A stretch of 23,726 bases of DNA from a virus, in IMG/VR virus record IMGVR_UViG_3300027972_000050, positions 1 to 23,726 of that record; one strand, 5' to 3'. Below the pieces are notes generated by a model. It was not told where the DNA came from, did not search any database, and saw nothing but the letters and a program-made list of their open reading frames with translations. Of the stretch, positions 14,930 to 22,971 are shown one piece after another; within the stretch, counting starts at the first letter, position 1, and each line of letters opens with the position of its first letter. Position numbers and translations under genes: made by a program.

Positions 14930-15532
14930 TTATGAGTTTATTAATTGATAATAATAACCTTTATTTGTTTGTTCAATTGTAACAGTTGTATTGAGCTGTG
15001 ATAGGTCAATTGGTGCAACTCCATCTAAAGTAGAAATAGTTTTAACCGTAAATTTAAGCCTTAAAATACCACAACGACTGCCGTCTGTCAATTCGCCTTG
15101 ACCTGAATCAACTCCTGTCACTTCTGTGTGAAATATGTAAGGCTTTAATTGTAGATTTGCATAGGCTGAATGGTCTAAAATGTATTGAATGTTCCTGATT
15201 AAGTTCCAATTTGACTCCGTTACAACTTGTTCCGCATCTTCGTCATCTGTGTAAACTTTATAATCATAAACATCAATCGTATAAGTAGCATCTACGTTTC
15301 TTTGACCCCTAAACTTATCATTATAATTCACACTCGCAATTGATAAATTGATTGCCGGGATTTCCGATAAATTAAAAGGTCGTGAACGTTCCATCCATAT
15401 TTTTTCAAATGATAAGGCGGTGTTATCTTGCAAAGTCGCTTGGTTATCCAACTCATCTAATAAGATAGATGCTATCTTATCTCTGATTTGCTGAAATAAA
15501 TCCGCTGTTACTGTTGTGCTAATTACTGCCAT
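14930..15532 (-). CDS. Probable tail terminator / tail completion protein
   Basis: 200 residues. The protein begins with a helix (ADLFQQIRDKIASILLDEL), then an acidic beta-rich domain containing IPAINLSIASVNY, a YTIDVYDYKVY strand pair and a helix NLIRNIQYILDHSAYANLQL, ending RCGILRLKFTVKTISTLDG. This alpha-beta-beta-helix pattern and the position directly before the sheath gene fit tail terminators such as lambda gpU or Mu gp37-type proteins, which cap the tube and join it to the head. The start overlaps the connector gene by 14 bp. No single diagnostic motif is present, so the alternative of another neck component stays open. Confidence 0.6.
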   Translation of the reverse strand: MAVISTTVTADLFQQIRDKIASILLDELDNQATLQDNTALSFEKIWMERSRPFNLSEIPAINLSIASVNYNDKFRGQRNVDATYTIDVYDYKVYTDDEDAEQVVTESNWNLIRNIQYILDHSAYANLQLKPYIFHTEVTGVDSGQGELTDGSRCGILRLKFTVKTISTLDGVAPIDLSQLNTTVTIEQTNKGYYYQLINS

Positions 15533-15893
15533 ATCTTCCTACTGTGCAAACGATTAACCCTAATGTTTCTGATGGTTTTGTCTGAACTATTTTATAAGTT
15601 CTACTCGTTCCGGTGCCGTCAATCCAACTAATCAACCACCCGTCTAAAGCTACCACGCCTTTAGTATTTCTAACGGTTAAACCTTTAGAGACTAAATCGT
15701 TTTCACTTAAAAGAACGTGTGAATTAGTGCCGTTGATTGGTGCGCCGTCCCCATCAAACTCTAAATGATGGCGCGAAGTGATTGCATTTACTTCAATAGG
15801 TTCAACGCTTGGAGGCGTTAACGTACATAATACGTTAAACCCCCCGCGTGTTACTATCATTCGTGCATCTCTTATCGCTCTATCAATGCTCAT
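15519..15893 (-). CDS. Probable head-tail connector (lambda FII-like position)
   Basis: 124 residues. It opens with the helix DRAIRDARMIVTRGGFNVLC and continues as beta strands: VEPIEVNAITSRHHLEFDGD, HVLLSENDLVSKGL and KGVVALDGWLISWIDGTG, with a conserved-looking YKIVQTKPSETLGL strand near the end. Small proteins of this size and beta-rich build between capsid and tail genes usually form the hexameric connector ring (lambda FII, P21 gp15 type). Its start lies 11 bases after the small upstream gene. Function is assigned mainly from position; sequence support is modest. Confidence 0.55.
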   Translation of the reverse strand: MSIDRAIRDARMIVTRGGFNVLCTLTPPSVEPIEVNAITSRHHLEFDGDGAPINGTNSHVLLSENDLVSKGLTVRNTKGVVALDGWLISWIDGTGTSRTYKIVQTKPSETLGLIVCTVGRYGSN

Positions 15894-15904
15894 TTGTTAC
15901 TTTT

Positions 15905-16108
15905 TTACTTTTTTACAGGTTGCTTTTTTGCAACTGGTTCGATTTCTGTAGGTGCTTCGATTTCAGTTTTCACCTCTTCGATTGCATCCGATTTTAACAA
16001 GTAATCAATGTCATTCAACTGTTCCTCAGTTGGTAAGTCGTTGTAATTAAACAACAACTTACCTTTACCTGAAATTTGAATACATTTTACTCTAAAAATG
16101 CGTCCCAT
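15905..16108 (-). CDS. Small hypothetical protein after the capsid gene (lambda FI position)
   Basis: 67 residues. The first 45 residues include IFRVKCIQISGKGKLLFNYN and a helix EEQLNDIDYLLKSDAIEEV. The tail is a repetitive Glu/Pro then Lys-rich stretch (EIEPVAKKQPVKK), probably disordered. Its start overlaps the capsid stop as TAATG. Lambda FI and similar small proteins hold this place and help DNA packaging or connector docking, but I see no real similarity, so function is not assigned. The gene is supported by coupling and by preserved operon spacing. Confidence 0.6.
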   Translation of the reverse strand: MGRIFRVKCIQISGKGKLLFNYNDLPTEEQLNDIDYLLKSDAIEEVKTEIEAPTEIEPVAKKQPVKK

Positions 16109-17190
16109 TATGCTAATACTTGTTTGTTAAAGATAGCATCTACTTGTGTAGGGATTGGCAAACCTGCTGATTTAACAACAAATGTATGATTTGCTAATTT
16201 GTTATCAACAAAATTGTCGATTAAAAACTCGCCAGGTGCGTAAGAGATATACTCAGGAACGCCAACATTTTGAGATGCACGAGCTAAGTGAGGGACACCC
16301 GCATAAGCGAAGCTAAACGACATATCATTTGGTAAAATGATAATTTGTTTCTCCGGAATAAACGGTGTTTTACCTGTCTTATCCGTACCCGGTGCGTTGT
16401 AAAATTGCTCATAACCCCAAATATTAAAGCTATAAGAACCTGCCGATACGCGACCTAACAGAGTTGAACCTGTACCAAATTGGATAGGTGATACAATATT
16501 CATCAAGTTTATTCTCAAAAGGTTAGCTTTTTTCTGAATTACTGGATTGTTAATGTACTCGTTCCACGCTTTTGAACCCATAATCACGTTAAACTCACCA
16601 CCTGCATACAATCCTTGTGTGCGGATGAATTTTGCACCCTCTTCAAGAGTTACGTCTGGGTCAACGGTGTCAACATCCCAAGTTGCTCCACTGCCTAAAA
16701 CAGCTTTAGATGATGCTTGACGGTTAAAGTCAATGTTATCAGCATTGGCAGTCGTGATAATACCGGTTGTTAAAACCTGCGCGCACATCAACTCATACTT
16801 ACGGTTGATTTTGTCTTTCAATAACTGAATCTTTTGAGCCGCCTCATCTAATACCATTGCGAACTGGTCACCTGATACTTCGTTAGACATTCCAAAAATA
16901 CGGTCGTAACCGTCCAATTCATTAAGGATAAAACCCTCATTGAAATAAGGCGGGGTGTAAATCTTTTCAGTTGATTTATCCCAACGGTTCATATTTCCTT
17001 CTGCTCCGCGCATTACATCTACTGCAATAGGTTCTCCGTGACGCTTTACCTCAATAGATACGTTCTTTGCTGACGTTGTTTTCGTCTTAAAAAACGATTT
17101 TAAAAAACCCGTAGGGCTTGGAGTGATTTCCAATTTTTCGACTAAATACTTTGTAAATAGTCCCCTAACTTCTGATGCTGGTATTCCCAT
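16108..17190 (-). CDS. Major capsid protein (lambda gpE family)
   Basis: 360 residues, near lambda gpE (341). Signature segments of the gpE family are present: FLKSFFKTKTTSAKNVSIEV, KRHGEPIAVDVMRGAEGN and YTPPYFNEGFILNELDGYD at the N-terminal side; a helix QLLKDKINRKYELMCAQVLT; TLEEGAKFIRTQGLYAGGEF in the middle; and LIDNFVDNKLANHTFVVKSA near the C-terminus. It forms the HK97-fold shell. No N-terminal delta domain is seen, in keeping with a separate scaffold made inside the protease gene. It lies 14 bases after the decoration gene, following the lambda order D then E. Confidence 0.93.
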   Translation of the reverse strand: MGIPASEVRGLFTKYLVEKLEITPSPTGFLKSFFKTKTTSAKNVSIEVKRHGEPIAVDVMRGAEGNMNRWDKSTEKIYTPPYFNEGFILNELDGYDRIFGMSNEVSGDQFAMVLDEAAQKIQLLKDKINRKYELMCAQVLTTGIITTANADNIDFNRQASSKAVLGSGATWDVDTVDPDVTLEEGAKFIRTQGLYAGGEFNVIMGSKAWNEYINNPVIQKKANLLRINLMNIVSPIQFGTGSTLLGRVSAGSYSFNIWGYEQFYNAPGTDKTGKTPFIPEKQIIILPNDMSFSFAYAGVPHLARASQNVGVPEYISYAPGEFLIDNFVDNKLANHTFVVKSAGLPIPTQVDAIFNKQVLA

Positions 17191-17204
17191 TTTCGTAGTT
17201 ATGT

Positions 17205-17645
17205 TTAGTTATCGTAAAAAGTTGAATCACTAACAGCAACTAATTTGATACCTAAAGTATCTGACTTAATTCTGTCACCAATTTGTTTATCTTCAACAAC
17301 AGTAGTGATAACGTCTGTACCGTCAAAGATAAGTGCTGTTGATAGCACATCACCTGAAATACAAATGTTTACTGATGCTTCCGCTGTGGTTAACAAAGTA
17401 ACCTCCTCTGCTAAGATGCCTACCGGATATTGACTTCCGTCTGTTCCTGCACTTGCTAAAGGTACTAATTTGCCTGTTGCTGCCACTTTACCTAGCACCG
17501 TTCCAACGGCAAAAGTAACAGTAGTAAGTGCTGCATTTTTTAAAGTACCAACTTCAAAACGATTATCACCTAAAAAGGTCTTCGCTCTGTTGGTGTCGGC
17601 TGCAATAAAATTATCGGTAGCCGTTCTAATTGTGATTTCGCTCAT
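17205..17645 (-). CDS. Head decoration protein (lambda gpD-like)
   Basis: 146 residues, longer than lambda gpD (110). Core motifs are FEVGTLKNAALTTVTFAVGT, then LGKVAATGKLVPLASAGTDG and SQYPVGILAEEVTLL, the recognisable head decoration pattern G..LG......L.P......G...PVGIL. The rest is beta-rich with a C-terminal extension (EDKQIGDRIKSDTLGIKLVA). It trims and stabilises the expanded capsid as trimers on the shell. It sits between the maturation protease and the capsid gene, two bases after the protease stop, as in lambda. Confidence 0.85.
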   Translation of the reverse strand: MSEITIRTATDNFIAADTNRAKTFLGDNRFEVGTLKNAALTTVTFAVGTVLGKVAATGKLVPLASAGTDGSQYPVGILAEEVTLLTTAEASVNICISGDVLSTALIFDGTDVITTVVEDKQIGDRIKSDTLGIKLVAVSDSTFYDN

Positions 17646-17647
17646 CT

Positions 17648-18007
17648 CTATTTAGATTTAAGTGTTAAACCTACGTTGCTTAATGATGCTTCAATTTCGG
17701 CACTCATTCGCTTCGCCTCCGTTTCGCCTTTATCCGCGTCATCCGTTTCAATTGGCTTTGGGTTTTCTGTTTGTTCTGTTGCATTGGCTTTAATCTTAAA
17801 AGATGCCATTGCAAACTCCGACCTCTGTGTTTCGCTCATCGCTTTTCCAGACTCAATACCCGCCTTAACCAGTTCGGGACTTGTTTCTGCAAAAACTAAA
17901 AACGAACCAACTCGGTCACGTTCCGCATTGATTCCGGCTTGTTTGCCTTCCTCAACTACCTGAGCATATAAGCTCGGGTGTTCCGCTTTAAATTGTTCGA
18001 TTGTCAT
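17648..18007 (-). CDS. Probable internally initiated scaffold protein (lambda Nu3-like)
   Basis: In-frame ATG at 18007 (residue 220 of the protease ORF) follows an A-rich leader (AAAAATAACGTAAAA) like those of other genes here. It would give a 119-residue protein, MTIEQFKAEHPSLYAQ onward, highly charged and helical, exactly the scaffold part separated from the protease by a disordered linker. Lambda C/Nu3, P21 and Mu I/Z use the same nested design. Start and composition are seen; expression is inferred. Confidence 0.55.
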   Translation of the reverse strand: MTIEQFKAEHPSLYAQVVEEGKQAGINAERDRVGSFLVFAETSPELVKAGIESGKAMSETQRSEFAMASFKIKANATEQTENPKPIETDDADKGETEAKRMSAEIEASLSNVGLTLKSK

Positions 18008-18664
18008 TTTTACGTTATTTTTAATTACTCCCGAACCGTTCGGGGTGCCGTTGGTATCATTTTGAGTGATACTATTTTGTTTGCCTTGAAACGTTGCATA
18101 AATTTGCATAGCTGTTTCAAGTTTTGCTTTTACTCCTAAATCTAGTGTTCTGATTTCGGTTACTAATCCGATTGCTTTTGCATCTTTTGGCGAAACAAAT
18201 ACATCATTTCTAACGTCCGATTCAAACACTTTTGCAATAATTTCTTTTGATAGTGCGCTATCATTAAAACGGCTCTTCATTTTCGCCTTAAATTTAGCAT
18301 TCATCTCTTTTAGTTTAGCCTGCTCTTGCTCGCTTGACTGATACCACTCCGGATAAGATGCCTTGTGAAACATAAAGTCACTCATTTCACTTGCTACCAC
18401 GTTATTTGCCCAAAGGCACATAAACGCACCCATCGAATAAGCGTAACCATCAACAAATATAGTTGTTTCGCCTGTTCTATCGCTTAACCGTGAAAGTATA
18501 GCATAACCATCAATTACATTGCCACCCGGTGTATTCATTCGCAACGTCAACGCGTCACCATCTTCAAACTCGTTAATCTCTTCGACTAATTCCGCGGCCA
18601 CCTCATCCCAAATAGGGGTGTATAGGTACAATTCTTTCTTTGCCTTAATTTCCGGTGTTTCCAT
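17648..18664 (-). CDS. Capsid maturation protease, ClpP/S49 type, with scaffold tail (lambda C-like)
   Basis: 338 residues. Residues 11 to 175 form a Clp-type serine protease: oxyanion-loop NTPGGNVIDG (44 to 53), nucleophile Ser77 in GYAYSMGAF, His100 in FMFHKAS, and FVSPKDAKAIGLVTEI (157 to 172) near the end of the fold. A linker rich in Asn/Gly/Thr follows, then a charged helical tail (residues 220 to 338) of scaffold type. It should degrade the scaffold and process head proteins during maturation. Its start overlaps the portal stop by 20 bp; the next methionine, at 43, lies inside the fold, so this start is kept. It probably also yields a shorter scaffold from an internal start. Confidence 0.9.
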   Translation of the reverse strand: METPEIKAKKELYLYTPIWDEVAAELVEEINEFEDGDALTLRMNTPGGNVIDGYAILSRLSDRTGETTIFVDGYAYSMGAFMCLWANNVVASEMSDFMFHKASYPEWYQSSEQEQAKLKEMNAKFKAKMKSRFNDSALSKEIIAKVFESDVRNDVFVSPKDAKAIGLVTEIRTLDLGVKAKLETAMQIYATFQGKQNSITQNDTNGTPNGSGVIKNNVKMTIEQFKAEHPSLYAQVVEEGKQAGINAERDRVGSFLVFAETSPELVKAGIESGKAMSETQRSEFAMASFKIKANATEQTENPKPIETDDADKGETEAKRMSAEIEASLSNVGLTLKSK

Positions 18665-20273
18665 TTTGCGGTATATTAGGTTGTTCGGGTATAATTAAAT
18701 CGGTTGCTCTTTCAGCCTCCTGTTTGTAATTCTCAATATTCTGATTGTAATCACCTTCGCCTAGTCGTCTAGTTGACTTAGTAAAAGTGGTTAACGGTAC
18801 ATTCTCATTTATTTTACCTAGTTTCAATCGTTCTGCTGTGACCTCTTTTACGGGGTCAACGTGAGGCATATTAGGACCAGTAAACTCACAAGTTTTATAA
18901 GCTTCAAGTAGTTCAAAATCAGCATTTACAAGTGCAGTAATGTAACCAGGTATATTGATTTTATTCAATAGTACCCTAGTATCTAACCAAAAACCAAAAA
19001 TAGGCTTGTAAAATGATACTGCAAAATCCTCACGTTCAACGCTAAATTTAAACTCACTCATTTTAGTAGCCATTCGCGAAGCTGAATAATTTGAGTCGTA
19101 TTTGTTTAAAACGACCTCCGGTGCAACTCCAATTGTGGCGCAAATAATACCAAAGTTAGGTGTAAAAAAATCATTGAAATTAGTTTCTTTCTCTGATTTA
19201 AACGATACTAACTTTTGCCCTGCTCCCAAACTAAACGCTAAATTTTTTGTAGATGTTGCTACCTTTGTGGCTGTTGTATCGCCTGCGCTTGACTCTGTTT
19301 CTGGTACTGTTCCCTGACCTGACCTATTAGCATTTACAATAGCATTAGTTAATGGGTTTGAGGCTATTTCACCTTTCTCGGTTTCAACTGCATAAACCAC
19401 TTTTGCTCCCTCTTCCGCGCTTGCTATGATAGCCTCTTTGTAACGACCTAATTTTTTAAGTTCTTCAAGCACCACCGCAAATAGTGGCATTCCTCGTGTG
19501 TCGTCAATACGGTATTTTGAGCCGTAAACCAACCACGCTAAAGGTCTTTGAGTTTTTGAATGATATGCAGCAACTCGCTCAAATTTGCCGTCCTTATTTC
19601 GGACGTGAAAAGCAACGTGTTTACCTTTTTTGTCAATCTCAACGCCACATTTGATAGTATTACCTAAACTTTTTGCAGTGCTTAACGTTGCTGAGTCTGT
19701 TGGTGTCATTATATGTAACCCATCAATCAACTCAATGTTTGGATAAATACCATCATATCGCATTATTACCAATACATCACCCCCCACAATTGCGTTTAAC
19801 TTGCATTCGTGAGCTATCTGATTGAGGTTCTGCATCCCATTATAAGCGGGTTTCTTTGAGTTGGCGAAGATTTGCCATAAATCTTCAACGTCATCTGTGT
19901 AGGTATCTCTGTTGAAAGTGCTATCAAATTTCAAAATGTAACTATCAATAGGCTCACTATTCAAGTTTAACCCTTTGCCAACTACCCATAATAGATAGTT
20001 TCGGATAATCATTTGAGTAATATCACTTTCATAATAAGACTGCCACGAACGAATTGATAGACTTCTAAAATCAGCTAAATAGTTGATAGGTGCGCCAAGT
20101 TCACCCCAATTCTTCTCACCATCCCACAACTCAGTATATGATGGATAAGGCTTATAACTGTAGTCGTTGTATGCTTGTGGTTGATTGGCAATAAATGAAG
20201 CCTCAGACTCACGCCTTAATACGCTTGCATCTTTTATATTAAATCGCTGTTTTATGCTGTCAATTATACCCAT
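18645..20273 (-). CDS. Portal protein (lambda gpB family)
   Basis: 542 residues, near lambda gpB (533). The N-terminal SLSIRSWQSYYESDITQMII continues to WVVGKGLNLNSEP (about 80 to 108), a typical portal opening. A central stretch has GGDVLVIMRYDG, PNIELIDGLHIMTP and GMPLFAVVLEELKKLGRYKE, strong landmarks of the lambda portal family, followed by NFNDFFTPNFGIICATIGVA and YSASRMATKMSEF in the stem and crown. The dodecamer forms the DNA entry ring and docks the terminase. It directly follows the gpW-like gene (TAATG junction) and precedes the protease, as in lambda W-B-C. Confidence 0.93.
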   Translation of the reverse strand: MGIIDSIKQRFNIKDASVLRRESEASFIANQPQAYNDYSYKPYPSYTELWDGEKNWGELGAPINYLADFRSLSIRSWQSYYESDITQMIIRNYLLWVVGKGLNLNSEPIDSYILKFDSTFNRDTYTDDVEDLWQIFANSKKPAYNGMQNLNQIAHECKLNAIVGGDVLVIMRYDGIYPNIELIDGLHIMTPTDSATLSTAKSLGNTIKCGVEIDKKGKHVAFHVRNKDGKFERVAAYHSKTQRPLAWLVYGSKYRIDDTRGMPLFAVVLEELKKLGRYKEAIIASAEEGAKVVYAVETEKGEIASNPLTNAIVNANRSGQGTVPETESSAGDTTATKVATSTKNLAFSLGAGQKLVSFKSEKETNFNDFFTPNFGIICATIGVAPEVVLNKYDSNYSASRMATKMSEFKFSVEREDFAVSFYKPIFGFWLDTRVLLNKINIPGYITALVNADFELLEAYKTCEFTGPNMPHVDPVKEVTAERLKLGKINENVPLTTFTKSTRRLGEGDYNQNIENYKQEAERATDLIIPEQPNIPQNGNTGN

Positions 20274-20587
20274 TATCTATGTCTATTATTAAATGAGCGT
20301 GCATCTCTCAATGATACGATTTGAGTTCCGTATAGTCTGGCTTGCATACGTTGATACATAGAATCAAACATATTGATAGCTTTTGCAATTGTTTCGGGGC
20401 TTCGATATGCTGTTCGTATGTTGATTTGACCATCATTGAGTGAATAGTCGGCAATATTAACATCACCCGCCGCCACAATCATTTGATTTTCAAGTGCTAT
20501 AATGATGTTGTTTATCCGCGTCATTCTATCCAATGTAGATTGACTATCAGCAATATATAACGACTCCGAACTAAAATCAGCCATCAC
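20273..20587 (-). CDS. gpW-like head-tail joining / head completion protein
   Basis: 104 residues from the first of two adjacent ATGs. Two helices frame a short strand pair: DSQSTLDRMTRINNIIIALE, then the strand DGQINIRTAYRSPETIAKAI, then a helix MFDSMYQRMQARLYGT. Lambda gpW is smaller (68) but has the same helix-strand-helix build and sits at this place. It plugs the portal after packaging and prepares it for the tail. The gene follows a promoter-like box, so a new transcript for the head genes may begin here. Assignment is by place and general build. Confidence 0.6.
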   Translation of the reverse strand: MMADFSSESLYIADSQSTLDRMTRINNIIIALENQMIVAAGDVNIADYSLNDGQINIRTAYRSPETIAKAINMFDSMYQRMQARLYGTQIVSLRDARSFNNRHR

Positions 20588-20601
20588 TTAAAAAATTTAG
20601 C

Positions 20602-20634
20602 CAAATATACTAATTATATTAATACATTATACAA
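20602..20634 (-). promoter_or_regulatory. Probable Bacteroidota promoter upstream of gpW/portal
   Basis: Minus-strand TTG (20634-20632) and TATATTTG (20609-20602) are 22 bases apart, at the long end of the TTG-N17-23-TAnnTTTG range. The -7 box ends 15 bases before the gpW start. It lies in the gap after the unknown gene 20627-20938. Confidence 0.6.
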
Positions 20635-20938
20635 CACTTTTATAAACTTTCATAAAATAAAATTTATCAACTACACAATTTTTAGGCTTGTAAACCTCAT
20701 TTATGTAATCAACTTTTTCTGCATATCGCATTAAATAATATTCATAACAAGTTTTATAGCAAAAATCATACTCTAGGAATGTACTTTTATTTAATTCACT
20801 TACTGATTTTAAAAATAAATCTTCAACGTCAAAAACCAAAGCATTTAATTTCGTCAATTCTTTAACTAATTCTCTTTTTTCGGCTCTGTTGCGAGGGCGG
20901 TTAATTGGCTTAACTGCTAAATTAATTATCTGGTCCAT
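20627..20938 (-). CDS. Hypothetical AT-rich protein between terminase and gpW
   Basis: 103 residues. I prefer ATG 20938 because the longer reading from 20986 would begin 37 bases inside the terminase gene. The N-terminal third is basic (NRPRNRAEKRELVKELTKLN); the rest is rich in Tyr, Phe and Lys with four cysteines. I recognise no family. Codons are AT-richer than in the flanking terminase and portal genes. The near-consensus TTG-N20-TAATTTTT lies just upstream, and the gpW promoter just downstream, so the gene may be an inserted cargo gene (moron). A head role is possible but nothing suggests it. Confidence 0.62.
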   Translation of the reverse strand: MDQIINLAVKPINRPRNRAEKRELVKELTKLNALVFDVEDLFLKSVSELNKSTFLEYDFCYKTCYEYYLMRYAEKVDYINEVYKPKNCVVDKFYFMKVYKSVV

Positions 20939-20944
20939 TGTTTT

Positions 20945-20975
20945 AAAAATTATTTTTGCATAATTATACTTACAA
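20945..20975 (-). promoter_or_regulatory. Weak promoter candidate for the AT-rich gene at 20938
   Basis: Minus-strand TTG (20975-20973) and TAATTTTT (20952-20945, one mismatch to TAnnTTTG) are 20 bases apart. The -7 box ends 6 bases before the ATG, so the transcript would be almost leaderless. AT-rich sequence makes a chance match likely. Confidence 0.25.
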
Positions 20976-22971
20976 AAGTGTGCCAAGTAGCTTTTTTTAT
21001 TTTGTTTTCACGGCAAACCAAATCTACAAATATATCGCGAACAGCACCGCAATATAAGTCAGTATCCCAAAAGTGATTTTGTGCGCTCGAATGTTTTTTA
21101 ACCCACCGCGCCGCAATAGCTGTGCCGTTATCGTTTATCTTTACATCCCTGCGCTCACCAGAATACTGGTTAAAAAACTCAATAGTAAATTTACCATCGT
21201 TAGGTTGTGGAAAATTCATAAACCCGTACGGCTGTGGTTCGTTTTTGTCGTGCCACGTTAACGCGATACGGTCGCTTAATCTGTCTTTGAGCCTATTCGA
21301 CTGCAATAAATATAAACCTGCTTGCTCAATTGACTCTTTAAACGGTGGCAAATTGCTATCGTAAGCGGTAAATTTATTATCCTCTGTACCTTTTAGCGCA
21401 AATATCAATGGTGATTTAGCAATAAAAACATTTGCAAATGAAGTATGAAAACCAACATCAACGCCGGTCGCTAAAGCCTTAATATAATATCCTTCATCTG
21501 TTTGCCATTCTTTATTAACGATATCAAAAAAAACATCCCATACATTATTGCGCGCTTCATTTCGATAGGTCATCACTTCGCGGTCGTCTAATGTTTTGGA
21601 TTTCCTCCCCTGATATGTACCGATTGAACCGTGGTCAATACAGTAGCTCGTGCCGGTTTCGCTCCATCCCATAACCGTATAATCTAAGCGCGCATCATCG
21701 GTAGTTCCGTTTAAATCGGCTCCAATTGTGATTAAAACGATTGAGCCGTTACCGTCCTCTTTTGATAATTTGCACGGCACTACTCCCGGCATATATTCGT
21801 TCCTGGTATTTAAAGCTAAATTAAGCGCATCAATAGAACGCCCGCGCTCTTCATAAGTTTGACCTAAACAAATGTTTTTGAACGTCTTTAGTAAATGAAT
21901 TATCGGTTTACCTCCGTTTTCTTTGGGCCATACATCACACCAATCTTGAGCAAACTGCGCCCACGAATAAGCTCCCGGCGGTGCGTATAATCCTGAAATA
22001 TGATAACTACGAAAATACATTGCGCGAGCTTTCGCTGACGGCTCCCATTTGCCGGCTAAATTCATTTCGTACTTAAACTTTTCATCTATAAATCCACCGC
22101 AAAACTCACAAATATAACCTACTGAGTCGGGATAGACTAAACCACTATCACCGTCCTGTTCATAAATTATACCGGCTTTACCTGATTTATGAATTGATTT
22201 ATCAACGTCAACGCTCCATTTTAACGACTGATACGCACCACAACAACTGCACGGGATTTGATAATAACGTTGGTCGCCTTTTAAAAATAACGGTTCAATT
22301 ACAGAAGTCTGTTGAGTTACTGGAGTGCTTATGTAAAAAATCTTAGCAGTATCACCAAAAGTTGTAAAACGACCATCAACCAATTTTATCAAACTACCTT
22401 CGCGCTCGTCTGCTACCTTCGCACTATCTAAGTCATCCAAAAAACCATACTTTGCAGAAAATTGTCGCATTTTACCTGCTGACTTCACGGACGTAGCAAG
22501 TAGCCTACCACCGTGAAACTCTTTCATTTTTTCAGTGTCTCCGGTTCTTTGGTTCTTTGCTTTATTTGCTCCGGAGTGAGCACCAATCAAATGGCGAACC
22601 CCACAACTATCTATTGCTGGGTCTATCTTTTGAGTCATTGCAGTACGAACCAACTCATCATCGGCCGCCATCAATAGAATGTTTGATGGATATTGACTTA
22701 TTATCCACGGGATAGCATTCTCAATTAAACCCGTTGACAATCCAATCTGTGCGCCTTTCATTATTGCAATTCGACTAACCGGCACGTCTGGTGATAAACA
22801 GTCCAATATCTCGCGAGCATAAGGGGTCAAGTTAAATGAGTATGGTCCCGGCCATCTAGTTTCTCCAGTCCCCATAAAACGATGTTTTTCGGCAAAGTCC
22901 GAAGGCATTAACCTTGAAACTTTTGTATCAAACGACTGTAGTAATTCTAATTGTTGAACAGTTAAACTCAT
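20950..22971 (-). CDS. Terminase large subunit (lambda gpA family)
   Basis: 673 residues, near lambda gpA (641). The ATPase half has the variant Walker A KGAQIGLST (72 to 80), a Walker B-like YGFLDDLD (175 to 182), GRFTTFGDTAKIFYISTP (200 to 217) as the coupling motif, and a zinc-ribbon-like pair of Cys clusters (241/243/244 and 288/291). The nuclease half starts at IGADLNGTTDDARLDY with Asp419 and ends at NHFWDTDLY (about 631 to 639). It cuts concatemeric DNA and drives packaging through the portal; the gpA family cuts at cos sites. Its start overlaps the small subunit's stop in ATGA. Confidence 0.95.
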   Translation of the reverse strand: MSLTVQQLELLQSFDTKVSRLMPSDFAEKHRFMGTGETRWPGPYSFNLTPYAREILDCLSPDVPVSRIAIMKGAQIGLSTGLIENAIPWIISQYPSNILLMAADDELVRTAMTQKIDPAIDSCGVRHLIGAHSGANKAKNQRTGDTEKMKEFHGGRLLATSVKSAGKMRQFSAKYGFLDDLDSAKVADEREGSLIKLVDGRFTTFGDTAKIFYISTPVTQQTSVIEPLFLKGDQRYYQIPCSCCGAYQSLKWSVDVDKSIHKSGKAGIIYEQDGDSGLVYPDSVGYICEFCGGFIDEKFKYEMNLAGKWEPSAKARAMYFRSYHISGLYAPPGAYSWAQFAQDWCDVWPKENGGKPIIHLLKTFKNICLGQTYEERGRSIDALNLALNTRNEYMPGVVPCKLSKEDGNGSIVLITIGADLNGTTDDARLDYTVMGWSETGTSYCIDHGSIGTYQGRKSKTLDDREVMTYRNEARNNVWDVFFDIVNKEWQTDEGYYIKALATGVDVGFHTSFANVFIAKSPLIFALKGTEDNKFTAYDSNLPPFKESIEQAGLYLLQSNRLKDRLSDRIALTWHDKNEPQPYGFMNFPQPNDGKFTIEFFNQYSGERRDVKINDNGTAIAARWVKKHSSAQNHFWDTDLYCGAVRDIFVDLVCRENKIKKATWHTFVSIIMQK

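Noticed and set aside
20939-20986. Longer start for the AT-rich gene, inside the terminase gene
   Set aside because: It would overlap the terminase by 37 bases; the ATG at 20938 lies just past the terminase stop with an A-rich leader.
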